NCBI GenBank assembly: GCA_947561395.2
Contig: OX387182.1
Span: 45,439,949 to 45,503,948 of the forward strand
Length of the DNA: 64,000 bases
Source: Buxus sempervirens
Taxonomy: Eukaryota > Streptophyta > Magnoliopsida > Buxales > Buxaceae
Reading direction: 5' to 3'
Numbering within the stretch: position 1 is the first letter of the stretch; the number at the start of each line of letters is the position of its first letter. Below are positions 44,458-56,284 of the stretch, in pieces. Below the pieces are notes generated by a model that saw only the letters and a list, made by a program, of their open reading frames with translations, made no database searches and was not told the DNA's origin. Position numbers and translations under genes: made by a program.

Positions 44458-45360
44458 GGGGGAAGGATGCATGGGGGAGGGATGTATGGTGGAGAGACAC
44501 ATGAGGGAGAGAGACACACACACACACATGGGGGAAGGATGCATGGGGGAAATGCATGGGGGAGAGGCCCATGGGGGAGGGATACATGGGGGGAAAAAGG
44601 CACATGGGGGAAAGAGGAAGAGAGACCCCATGTGGGTCTCTTCTTTCTCTCCCCCATCATTCATTTTTTTTATTTATTTTAATTAGTAAGAAAATGAAAT
44701 ATTTTAGAAATATTTTAATTATATTCAAGATATTTTAGGAATATTATTATTATATTCAAGATATTTTTATTTGCTGTCATTTCCATTCTTTCTTTGCTAC
44801 GTGGTAGATTTCTACACATTTGCCACTTGGGCAGTTTTTTGCAACTTTGCCCTAGATTTTGAACTGCTCACAGATTCTTCATTTGGGTTCCGATTTTGGC
44901 AAACTCAGTTGCATTGGAACAGGGTCGGCATCCTCTATCCACTGGGACAGAGTATTGCTGCAAATTTGAGTTTTGAGCAGGACACCGAAACCGCGCTCAG
45001 AATCTTAATCTACTCATAACTTCCTGATCCGGACCTCGATTCTAGCAAATTCAATTGCATCGGAATCGTGTCGAGATTCTCTATATGCTGAGATAGGGTT
45101 GGGTAGCTGATCTCGGCTTGAATTGAACGTCAATTTCTCCTCCCCAGGGTTTGACCAGCTCATAACTCCTTCATCTGGACCTCGATTTTGGCAAACTTAT
45201 TTGCGTCAAAACCGTGTCGGAATTTCCTAATCAATGGGAAGGAGTATGGTGGTAAATTTGCACTTGATCAAAAAGTCAAATTTTGTCCCTTAGGGTTTGA
45301 CTTTTCAGTTAGGGTTTTCATTTTTAGCACTTCTGGAGGTGCAAAAATGAGGTGCTTACA
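44123..45360 (-). repeat. Ogre-like LTR, U3 and part of R, minus strand
   Basis: The minus strand starts TGTAAGCACCTCATTTTTGC at 45360. U3 holds three diverged direct repeats at 44867, 45013 and 45159 (spacing 146 bp each). Below 44650 are microsatellites and a CT-rich leader-like stretch. The left part is cut by the LTR ending at 44122. The right flank GAGAG (45361-45365) would be its target copy; the partner lies outside the window. Confidence 0.75.
44378..44620. repeat. Microsatellite and CATGGGGGA minisatellite block
   Basis: (GA)n at 44414-44453, (CA)n at 44514-44527, and about ten copies of a degenerate GCATGGGGGAGGGAT-type unit around them. Long open stretches in several frames here are repeat artefacts. 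Confidence 0.9.
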
Positions 45361-45742
45361 GAGAGTTTTTCCCTTAGAAATTCTCCTAAGAGTTTTCCCT
45401 TCAGCACCAAATTGTGTTGTGTTCTATTTACTTGCTTTTATTCTTAAACTTACAATTTTTGTGGCTGGCTAGTCTTCTTTCAGACTGTTTGAAGACTTGT
45501 ACATGCCTATTAATCATTAACTTGTTTTTAATTAATAGAAAACTTTAATTCCACATATCTACACATATTTACCTCCCTGCCTAGGCATATTTGAGTCTAA
45601 AGGCCTATTTTTTAATTTCTTATAGAGTCTTCACAATTGGAGCTGGATATTTTAACCTAAAATGCACAAATTATCTATGAATAGTGTATGCTATTAACCA
45701 AAACAATATGTCACTCATCTCTATACTCTAAGCACTGGATAT
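45361..45742. other. Unassigned stretch
   Basis: AT-rich. It begins with two copies of a GAGTTTTcCCTTAG-type sequence (45362-45376 and 45391-45404) reminiscent of an LTR or leader fragment. No gene recognised. Confidence 0.4.
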
Positions 45743-45915
45743 GAGATCTTGGATCCCACATTACTAGTGGAGAGGAAAGTGAAGGTCCATATATGTAGAC
45801 TTTTGACTCCCTTAAGCAATGAGGCCTTTTAGGGTAAAACCTAGGAGCAAAACAATGAGGCCCAATAGTTCAAAGCAACAATATCATTGCTGGTGGGATC
45901 AGAGTGTTACTGTGG

Positions 45916-47624
45916 GACCATGGAGATCGCCTAATAGACCTCCTAAATACCACACAGGCTTCAAAAACAATTAGGATTCGCCACCATCCAAAATCTTGGT
46001 GTAGATGAGCACCAAAGTGTGCATAAGGGAGTAAAATAGAGACAAAGTAGCTCTTATTCATGATATATACTAAAGATAGGGTAAGTGTTTAGGTTATGAG
46101 TAGGGGAAGGTGTTAGGCACCCCCACTCATCCATATAAGATGGTTGTCATATGCTCATTCATGCTACATACTTGCTTGTACACAAAAATCATTCAAAAAA
46201 AAGCAAAAGTAAGCACCCACGTGTGATTCTCTACATGAGTAGTCCAATTAGCTCTAGACTCTCTGTAGATTTATCACCCTCAGGGCTTCATGACTCAATT
46301 AAAAATCAAGATAAAAATTGAAGAAAAGAGGATTAAACCAAATATGTAAAAATCAATGCAATATAAGCTATTTGAGCTATGCACTTTTGATTAACCATAA
46401 CTCATTCATTTCAAATTCAAATTGAGTGAAACCAAAGCCATTTGAAAGCTTATATAGAGTACTAGATAGATTAAAAATTTCATTCAAATTTGATTTAAAA
46501 CAAAAGAATTATGCTTGCTGATTTAAAACAAAAGAATTATGCTTGCTCAAAGTTATTGATGTATGACAGAGAAATCAATGACCAGCCAACTTTGAGAGCC
46601 TATTCATGGAAATTGGCTCCATATAAATCATTGAAAATTGGTATGGATGAAGTATGAGGCACCATATTTCAAATGGCATAGATTTCACCCAAAATTTCAT
46701 CCATTTGTGGCTTTTGTGCTCTCACAAACATGCTCACTTGATCACAGATTGATTTTGTAACCTGCTACTGAGCAGTACAAAGTCAATCAAGCACACAGAG
46801 CTCAATTCTAGGTAAAAAAAATATGAAACCAATTGAATTTGAAATTAGAGTCATAGAGGAAAACTTAGAAATCAAAATTACTCAAATTGGGATTAAAATG
46901 AGCCTTTGATGCTCAATTAAAGTGACAAGTACATCAAACTGTGTAAATCTGACTCATCAACTTTAATCAAATGGTGTGAGCAATCGACTTCATATATAAT
47001 TCCTCAAAATTTACAAGATTAAAGTAGACTTTTTCCCCTTTCATATCCACTGGAATCATTCAAAAATTCATCCATATGATGAAGTTATAAATGGTACAAG
47101 ATAGAGCACAGATTCTGTCCAGAACTGTAAAAATTGAGTGAAGTCAAACCAAAACCATGTGCATGCATATGATTCTGTAGATCTGATTTGAAAACACTTG
47201 AAATTGCATGAAATTGATTCAAAAAAAAACATAGGGCAAGGATTTGGCTCAAATTTCTCATTATTTAGAGAGTGAGAGCCAAACTAGCCAATATTTACAT
47301 GAAATTACTTCAAATTGAGAGGGATTAGACCATGAGGTCTTCTCTAAAGATTGTTAATCACAAAAAATCAAAGATCAAGAGTCCTGAGATATTGATCTAA
47401 GGCTTTAATCTCATATCTATCATATTGAGCATGGTAGATCTAAGATCTATGCCCAAATTGAAGAAAACAAATGTTTGTGTGCACATAAGTGCATAGGAAA
47501 CAAAATTTGTGGAGAGAATTGAGATCAAATGCTATCAAACAACATATATCTATGTAATTCTTCCCAAATTGAATTAAAAGCACACACAAGCAGCAATTAA
47601 TTACAAAACATTGTAATCAAGGTT
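45916..47624 (-). other. U5/R portion of the Tat-like solo LTR
   Basis: Noncoding. Contains the reverse of GGGGGTGCCTAACACCTTC (46099-46126) and many TTCAAATTG and AAATTCATCC stretches also present in the plus-strand Tat LTR. A 21-bp direct duplication with AAAGAATTATGCTTGCT occurs at 46503-46545. Confidence 0.6.
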
Positions 47625-47699
47625 CTAAGTGTAATGCCCCAAATCCAAGTTATGTAGAGAAGCCGTAAGTTATCTCCGAAGGTTCACAATATCAGAGTG

Positions 47700-50319
47700 A
47701 AGGAAAAACATGAATAGATCAATAACTATATAATCAGAGTGCACTATAACCCAAGCTCAAATATAAAATACCATAACCAAGACTAACTCACATGAACCAA
47801 GCATATACCTGCTGGTGCCGTCCTTACCAGAATTGAAAACACAACAAAACGTAATGAGATACGAATATCCCAGTAAGTATCACATGCATGCTCAAATATA
47901 GTTTATCAGTTCTAAAATATGATACAGCTGTAAATCACGCAACAGTAGTGGTAACACTTCAATTTCGAATAATCGGAGTAATCCAACAGTAAACTATTGA
48001 TCAACACGAGATAACAAGAATAATCTAGTAACAAACATATCTGTATCATCAAACCAGTGGTCGATGAGTCACCGCAGGACTCATGAAATAAGACTGCCTT
48101 TAACTAGTGTAAGACCATGCTCATTATGCCACCTCCTAGTTTATGTGCGAAGCCGAGCTATACAATCATTGTCTTATTGCGGGAAAACCCATCCAGATAC
48201 AGTAATGGGTTGGCATGTACTAATCCAGTCATAGTCCGAGATACACGATAAAATGAGGGATAGCCGTAGCCAACTAGATACAGAGAAGACCTCATCAAGG
48301 TACATGGTGGAAACGCGTGCGTGAACAAAGTATTACGACTAGTAAAGAACAATCCTTTCCACTATCTAGCTCCTAACATGGATCCATATCGAGCTATGCC
48401 CACTAGACTCTAAAACCAAAACCAACAGTGAAATCTAGTAAGCACAACTCATCTCAATCTCAATCATATCATCCCGAAATACACAGGGCATCTCCAAGAT
48501 ACACGGGCATCACATTCTATCTCTCCAAATATATGGAGGAAATCCAATTCAAAACCAAAATCCAATCATTTCAAATCAATTTAAAACCCTTTTTTGGAGA
48601 ATCCACATAAAAACTGATTCGATGTAAAGATTCCATAACTATGACAATCTCGTCTAATCTGCGGTGAAAACCAGTGCTAATAATCGAGGTTCAACTATGT
48701 TCAGATTTAATACCAAATTATGATCCCATTAGATGGAACCTGAAGTATACCACCATTTCAGCATCTTCAATTCACCTAAAACGCTTCAATTCATCCCTAA
48801 TTAAGTTCCCAAATTAATTCTCAGGGTGGATTTTAACAACACTTAATAATAGCTGCAATTAAGCTGGGCGCCAACCTCTAGGAGGGTTGGCGCCACCCAG
48901 CAGCCTTTGGCACTCCATTAAACCAGTAACTCATTACACCCAAAAATTCCTAAATAAAACACTTATTAATCCTAGATGTACACTGCCCCTTACCCAAATT
49001 TTCTATAGTTATCCTTGCACCAATTCATTTGCCTAGGAATACATAAACCATACCTAAATCCAACTTCTAATTTTTATTAATTGAATTCTTGAAAACAAAT
49101 CCCATTTCTAGAGTCTCCTACTCATCCCAGGTCTGATAATAACCAAATTAAATCTTCTAATAACAACAAAAATCAAAGATAAATAGAATCTGGCGCCAAC
49201 CTCTAGGGAGGTAGGCACCACACAGCTGCAGGTTGGCAGCACTCAGCGCCAAATCCATTTTTCCATATCTAATTATGGCAAGCCCAAATTAGTTAAATCT
49301 CAACTATTACTTCCACCTCCAACCAATTCTAACATTATTCTAACACCCTAAACTGACATTTAACACTCATTTGAAATTAATTAGTTCATCAATTCAATTA
49401 GGATAGCCTCAGCTGCCTAAGCCCTTTTCTCCAACTCAAATTCAGCTCTAGCAATATAATTTCCTATTCTAGCATGAACTGAACAAAATTTACTTGATCA
49501 ATTCATGCTTAACAACAAGAAAATCATGTAACTAACCAGCAGATATGCTTTAGCATTTAGATAAATCATTTTTTTTATTTCAGATCAGGTTTACACGTCA
49601 AAATCAGTAACAAACAAGGGATCAGTTGCTTGCTAATTAAACCACACCAACTTCCATTTTAAATCATTCGAAACAAAACAGATTTGTGCTACTCACCTCT
49701 AGACTTGAATTGCAACTTCTGAACTTTAATTGCTCAAGAAGAATTTTGAAACTTGTCTTCAGAACCAAACGAACCTCACTATTCTGCAGAGATTTTCATA
49801 ACTAAATCAGATCTATTCAGATTTGAACTTCTACTACAAATTGGAGCAGATTTCCTACCAATTAACCTGAATTTAGCTAATCTTACCTTGATTAACCCAA
49901 TTTCTGCCAGAAACGCAGCTCCTAGACGAATTTAGAGCTGTTGCAGCAAGCCACTTCGACTCCTCTTGAACAGGGACTGGACGACCACAATAAACCTTTC
50001 TAATCACCACCAATTTCCTAGATCTACTGCACAACCCTAAATTGGCTCCCTCTTCTCTCTCTGAGTTCTCCAGCAATTTTTCTGAATGCCAAACGAACCA
50101 TCGAACTGCAATTCCTTGGTTATTATAGTTGCCGCCAGATCTGAGTTTAAAGTATGATCTCATGCATGCCCTTACATGAAACTCCGTGCATGAGCACTCT
50201 AATTTCTTACATATCTTCTATTTGCCACATCATCAAATCATATTAAACCAATCACTAAAATTTCCAGCAATTTCTCATATCTAATTAATTGTAATCATCC
50301 CATCCGGTTCGACCAAAAG
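47700..50319 (-). other. Body of the 47630 LTR left of the nested insert
   Basis: Noncoding. Two GC-rich islands with TGGCGCCAACCTCTAGG (48867-48905, 49189-49230) stand out in otherwise AT-rich sequence and resemble a degenerate ~340-bp-spaced repeat. No protein recognised. Confidence 0.55.
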
Positions 50320-51084
50320 TCCCCTGTAAAACCCCAGTTTTGAGTAGAAAAAAAAATAATAAAATAAATTAACAGTCACAGTAAGGAAAATAAACAAAGA
50401 ATAACAGTAGATGAAATAAAATATATGCACATATAGATGTAGGTGCAGGTTAAATCAAATTTATTATTGCTAGGAATTTGTGGTCATCAGTGTTAACAAA
50501 AATAAAGTGAAAATATTAATAGGTAAGTCGTATTCGGACCCGGAAATAAATAGAAATAGGTCAATATTTGTAAATCCGGGAAAGCCCTACACTAATGAGG
50601 GGTAGAAAGGGGATTCCGAGGGTAAAGGGCGAATTAGGTTTAATCCGGGCGGTGTCTATAAATAGGTAACTCATACAAACTTTTCTGGGATTCGGGAAAA
50701 GGTTGTTGCTCGGGAGGAAATTAAGGCGGCGGCCGAGCAGCTTAACTCTCAAGATGAAATCCACCAAGGATGGTCGGAAGCTTGAAGAAGGTCTTCAATA
50801 CTGGTGAGTAGCACTGATTTAAAACCGAGGTTTTAGTTTATTCGTGATGTATTTTGAATTTCATGGTCGTATTGTGAGTTCTGGGTTTTTCTGGAATACC
50901 GTAAGTCCGAACGGCAGATTGAAAATTTATTTGAAACTAAAAATGTTTAGATTAAATCCAAAATGGGTTGGGAAGTCTTCTGGGAGCATTAGGAGTGTAA
51001 TGGAGCAATAACAGACCTAAACAAACCAACCAGAATTGGAGATCTCGAAATAACAGAGACTTGAAAATCGCAGTGGGTATCCGC

Positions 51085-51330
51085 CCACTTGGCGCCCACT
51101 TCGGGAAGTAGGCGCATAGGAATATTGATCTGGCGCCGAGCTAGCGCCTACTTGGCGCTCAGCTCGCGCCTACTCAAATTTGATGCGCCTTTCTCGCGCC
51201 TATCCCGTGCTCTTCTCGTACCTTTCTCCCGCTCAGCTCGCGCTCACTTAGTGTCGAGTGAGCGCATAGTCCATTTTCGCCTGTTTTCTATCCGCCGACT
51301 GGCGCTCACTTCAGGAAGTGAGCGCATACC
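51085..51330 (+). repeat. GC-rich cluster of GGCGC(C)(T/C)A words in LTR
   Basis: At least a dozen TGGCGCCTACTT / AGCTCGCGCCTACT-type words follow one another, with GCGCATA closing motifs. The cluster is much richer in GC than its surroundings. It lies about 430-670 bp downstream of the TATA box. Confidence 0.7.
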
Positions 51331-51939
51331 CAATTATACTTGCCGAATTTGATTTCCGACTGAACCAAGGGGGATTTTGATGTCTTGGGGTTTATATCAC
51401 TTCACCAATCACTTGTTGGTAACCTTGGAACTTGCATTTCTTATTTAATTCCTAAGAGAATTCTAGTGGCAAATTCTTAAAGGTTTCTAAGGATGATTGT
51501 AGGTTATTTTATACATGTTGTGCTGGATACCAAAACTCTAGGAGTTCTTAGTCGTTTTCTTCTCGAATTTATACACTGTTCTAATTGAGAAATTATTGAC
51601 TTCTGGTTTCATTTGTTTTGGAAAATGCTGAAATGTATTGTCTTGTTATAAATAACTGTGCTTTGTATTCAAATGTCATGGTTTTGTGGAAATGAGAAAT
51701 ACTGAAAGTAATGAGATACTATTTGGTCCAGAGGGACAGGTGATGAACTGTGATGAGATATACATGATGTGGAATGAATGGTTTTACTTTAAATGTTGGA
51801 ATTGAGATTATACGATGTTTTACTGTTTTGGTCTAGCTTGTCCTGGATCCAGAGTCTAAGCTTAGTAATGGGATGCTTTTATTTTATTGGAGTAATGGCA
51901 TGGCCATGGAGTGTTGCCACCACTGGCGTAGAGCAGCCA

Positions 51940-52051
51940 GAAACCCTGAGTAGGCCTGGTTGTCAATGTCGAAACCCTGAGTAGGCCGGCATTGGATGAC
52001 GAAACCCTGAGTAGGCCGTCATTTCAGAGTATCCGAAACCCTGAGTAGGCC
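51940..52051 (+). repeat. Four spaced copies of GAAACCCTGAGTAGGCC
   Basis: Identical 17-mers at 51940, 51971, 52001 and 52035, each followed by GG or TG and spaced 30-34 bp apart. Confidence 0.93.
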
Positions 52052-53961
52052 GGAACTGTGTACATGGAGGTGTGGAGGTCGCTCTGGCATGTTGATTAAC
52101 CAATCAAATATTTGTATGACATTGACCATGTGGATTTATTATTTATTTATCTGTTTCAGATGCTATGGAATAAATAGTGGAATTTGTCTTTCTTGGAGCA
52201 TGGTTATAATGATTTAGTTTCTGGAATTGATCGGAGTTTTGTTGACGAAGGAATTACCGATGTTAATTTCGTACATTTTAAATTGCTTCCTAGACCCCTG
52301 GGGTCAAACAAATTTTAAAAGGGTTGACGCTGATTTCACCGGGTTATTCTTGTTTTATCGGGTGATTACTCGATCATAAACTTACAACTAGAAGATGTGT
52401 ATTGCTGCATGCATGTACTACTTGCTGAGATATTCGTATCTCACTCTTTTATTTCTGTTTGTTTTTCAGATACGTATGGAGAGACGGAAATTGCGGGTAG
52501 TGAAATTGGGTCATGTGAGTTTCACTTTGGGATTATTTTAGCGCACTCTGTTACCTAGCATTATTTTAGTTCATGTTTTCCTTACTCTGGTAGTGCGATC
52601 CTGTTCTTTATACTAACCTCTGGGTACGAGTTACGGGTTTCCATGTGGCTCGGACCCAGGGCGTTACATCCCCGGTCTAACACCTTGGTCTTTTTCTTCT
52701 AAAAATTTTACTATTTGACCTTAATTTAATTATTAAACTAATAATTTTTAATTTCATTAAAAATTAGGGATTTTACACTAAGCCTAAGGATCCATCCCAT
52801 AGCTTGTTTCCCCCAGCTCTTTCTTCACGTTTTACTAGAGAGGTGGCTTAAGTTACTTTAATCAATGGTTTAGGATTTCAAACACACCCAAGCCTTACAC
52901 TACAGAAAGGTAGAAGATGAGAGAGTGCTTGAATTAAAAAAGAATGTAAAGAGATGGGTTAGAGCATTACCTTGAGTACCTTGGACCTTTAGTGGAGAAC
53001 TGGGCAAAGAGCTCTAGAGCCCCAAAATTCTAACCCTTTGCTTGAGAGAAGACCTTCTATTTATAGGCAAGAGGAGGGGCAAGAAAGTCCCAAGGGTATG
53101 CACCAAAAACCATTCTAGATTCTTCCAATTCAAGCCAAAGGCATGACCTGAGGGAATTCAAAGAATTTTGAGGGCAAATAGGGTAGATCAGACCTCATAG
53201 AGAAAGGTAAAGATGGTAAATTAAGGTCAGATCTTGAACTTTTCTGAAAATGCTGAAACAAGGAGAACTGTATATATCATACGGTTACAATAAAGAACCG
53301 TATCAATTATACGACTCTCAAGCATTGTAATATATATATGGTGTAAGCACCTCATTTTTTCACTCCTCTTAAATGGTAGAAAGAAAGACCCTAAAAGACA
53401 GGCTAAAACCCTAAGGAGCAAAAGGTGACTTTATGGCTGAGCCCAAACTGATTTCCATACCCTATCCCAATGAGTATAGGGCTCTAACACGGTCCCAACG
53501 CAATTAAGTTTGCATGAATCGAAGCCCTAATGAAAAAGATATGAGCAAAACAGTCACAGGGGCAAATTAGTCAAAGTTTAAAATATCTTAATTAAGATAA
53601 ATAAGAAATAATAAAAATTGGAGGAGTCTAATTCGTCCAAGTGGGCGGTTGAGTCACCTCAGCCGTCAACTCAACCAAAAAGGAGGTAGAAAAAGAAGCG
53701 ACCGCATATAGTATGCGGTCGATTTTTGCTGTTGACCGTTGTGCTAACCAATCGTTGTGTGCAATGGACGAAAAGTAACCGCATTGTAGGTGCGGTTGAC
53801 TTTTCGTCAGCCTGCGCCTGGGCGAATTGGTCCCCTATTTAATGCTGAAAAGATGCAACCAAACCGCACATACCCTGCAGTTTTGACCAAACTGCACATA
53901 TTGTGCGATTTCAACCAAACCGCACAGCATGTGTGGTTTTGTCTCTGTGATCTATAAAAGG

Positions 53962-56250
53962 CAAATTTGAACAGTAGACAAAGGAGGGTCATTTTCCACT
54001 GCTCTTTCTCAGTCTCATAAATGACCTAAACCTTCGAACCTCTCTTCCTCATGATTCTAAAGCCTCTAAACCCACTTTGATCCTCGGAAACACTCCTGTC
54101 TCTTCTTCTTGAAGCTAAGAAGGAAGCTGGGGAATTTGCTGAAAAACTAAAGGAAGCTGCTTCAACCACTGTTCTGGCTTCAAGTAGGTACCAAGACATC
54201 ACTCCAGGGTCTCTAAACCCCTATGTAATGTTCCCTCTGCCATTTTGTTCATGATAAGTTAAAATGAGTACGTTTGGAGTCTTTGAGCCAATAAGTATCC
54301 ATGAAATGTGTTCACTCTATTTTGCTCTCTTTTCCTTTCTCTTCATGATCCCATAATGGTGAGTTAGCCCTCGTGATAAGGGGGGATCATACGGTTGGCT
54401 CCATGGGAGGATGAGAGGGTATTTTATACACTTTTAAGAGGCTTTCTAGGTGCTATTTTACCATGCTTTTACTTCCATTCGTACGACGAGTGTGTTCCCT
54501 CTTGCTTGACTAATCTCTTGTTCCCTACATGTAATCCCCCTCTATCCCTTCTTGCATTGTCTTGTTTTCCTACTTCCTAATAGGCTGCATTTTGGATAGA
54601 TTGTGTATGGTAGTTTATGAATACTTGGTGGTAAGTTTTTTTACTCTTTTCTTGTTATATGCTGTCCCCCTCATAGCCCTCCTTATGGTGTATTCGAGTT
54701 GCTGTTGGGGGCAATAGCAAGCTCCCTTTCTTCGTTTATTTCATGATGAGCTACTTTAGATAGGCCCATGCTCAATGATCCATGCCATATCCCATTTAAT
54801 CACTGTTTTAAGTGTATAATATGTCTCCTAACTCCCTTTAATATTTGCTGTCCCTAGCATGCTCCCCCACTCAGTTTAGCTACTATTATGCCCTTATTAT
54901 AGGTTGCTGATTTGAGTTCTTAACAAGCTCTTTTTCCCCCCAAACAGCCACTATTTTGGCATGCTCCATCACCCCCACATATCCCCAAGATCAACCCACC
55001 AATGTCATGCATAGGGGAGGGCATTTCCTCCACTTTTCTCCACTGTTTCTAGCCCATTAGACACGACCCTTCACTTCACAATAGCTGCTGTTCCAGTCAC
55101 CTACAGCATGTCTATTTTTCTATATACTTGTGAAATATATTTCCTTATTTGTACATCTTGAATGTATCCGCACATCCTTCACCATTAGGAGCATGATTAG
55201 GTTATTTTCTTGTGTTCAACTACAAAATCCTCGTGTATATATGAGCACACACAGCCCCTTAGTATGCATGTGGAATGTGAGATTCTTTATGTTTTAAAGT
55301 GTATGGCTATGCTTGATTGTTTGATTGGTTTCCATCGGTTTTGATTGCTTGCTGATTTATGGATTGGGAGAAGCCACAACAGGAACATAATGGTGGTTCA
55401 AAAGGGAAAAGGCAACTCCCTAGGCCTTCTCCCCCTCTTCCTCGTTGAAAACCCTCCAAAAAGAACCAAAGTGGGGTGTTCCCCCTCTTCTTGCAATAGT
55501 GTGGGCCAACATAGGGGCCCACACAATCACGGGAATCCTTTGAGAAGCCCAAAACCCAGACTTCCCGGTTCAATTGGATACACTTGTGGACCTTCCAACG
55601 GGGCCCACACCCGAACAACTCAAACCAAGACCCATCTCAGTAATGGGTCCCCCAAGGCAACTTGAATAATCCCTAGGGCCATGCCCAAAGGCCAATGGGC
55701 CCAATTAAAAGCTTTAACCCACTAATTATCTTGTAAAATTTAATCAATCCCCAAATCAAATAACCAATTCCAATAAAAATGGGTTATCCAACATAACCCC
55801 AAAATGGGATTTGGGCTTGGCTCAAGCCCAACATGGCACCCCATGGGCCTTCCAACAGGGCCCATACTAGACCACTTCACAAATGGATAAAAAGATAAAA
55901 TCAAATAAAAAGGGGACCCACACCACCTTGGTGGCCCCCCCCCCCCCCCACAGACCCAATAAAGTATGCATGCTCTCTTTAGGAACCGAGTGAGTTTAGA
56001 ATTGAGTTGACTCGTAACCAGGAACACCCGAGGGACCCGTCAACCGACAGGGCGGACCGGAGTGTCTTAGGACTTCCCTGGGCCGTAACCGAGAACCTAC
56101 TTAGAATCTCAAACCGTAGACTAGCCTAATAGATAAACCTAAGCACCCAGGTATCTACTTGCACCCCATCAGGGAGTGGCAACTCCAACCTTCCCATTTT
56201 ACCCCTTTAGGAGGCACGAGCGCTTCTGTGTGCCTCGCAGTGCTGCGTTA
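53962..56250 (+). other. R-U5 of the 53342 LTR
   Basis: Noncoding. GGCCCA-rich stretch 55500-55900, homologous in style to the reverse of the inner LTR R-U5 (AACCGAG, GACAGGGCGGACCGG at 56046-56062 matches GCCCCGTCGG of the inner LTR). A 14-C run lies at 55937-55950. Confidence 0.6.
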
Positions 56251-56266
56251 AGAAGTGCGCACAGCC

Positions 56267-56284
56267 TGGCAACTCTGCTGGGGA
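56267..56284 (+). other. Primer site of collapsed Ogre-like element
   Basis: TGGCAACTCTGCTGGGGA differs from the inner element's tRNA-Arg site at three of 18 positions and lies at the same 3-nt distance from the LTR end. Confidence 0.75.

Larger units (their letters stand above)
50325..52668 (+). mobile_element. Solo gypsy-type LTR, plus strand, innermost of the nest
   Basis: 2344 bp, TGTAAAACCCC...GGGCGTTACA, with the perfect duplication TCCCC (50320-50324, 52669-52673). TATA CTATAAATAGG is at 50656-50666. A stretch of GCGCC/GGCGC words lies in R-U5 at 51085-51330. GCTGAGATATTCGTATCTCACTC at 52420-52442 matches the fragment at 43645. No primer site or polypurine tract follows. Confidence 0.93.
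47630..52777 (-). mobile_element. Solo gypsy-type LTR, minus strand, with nested solo LTR
   Basis: The plus strand starts TGTAATGCCCC and ends GGGATTTTACA; the duplication CTAAG is perfect (47625-47629, 52778-52782). Net length is about 2.8 kb without the insert. The minus strand has a TATA-like CTATAATAACC around 50115-50130. GAGATACGAATATCCCAGTAAG (47856-47877) is the mirror of the block seen in the plus-strand LTRs at 43649 and 52424. Chromovirus-like lineage is inferred from the termini. Confidence 0.88.

Noticed and set aside
44181..44738. Overlapping open stretches in several frames with Ser/Leu or Arg/Glu repeats
   Set aside because: They cover (GA)n, (CA)n and CATGGGGGA repeats; low complexity, no gene evidence.
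45903..45906. LTR boundary at TGTTACTG instead of TGTGGGACC
   Set aside because: Only the boundary at 45911 leaves GTTAC on both sides of the insertion and restores the inverted-arm repeat.
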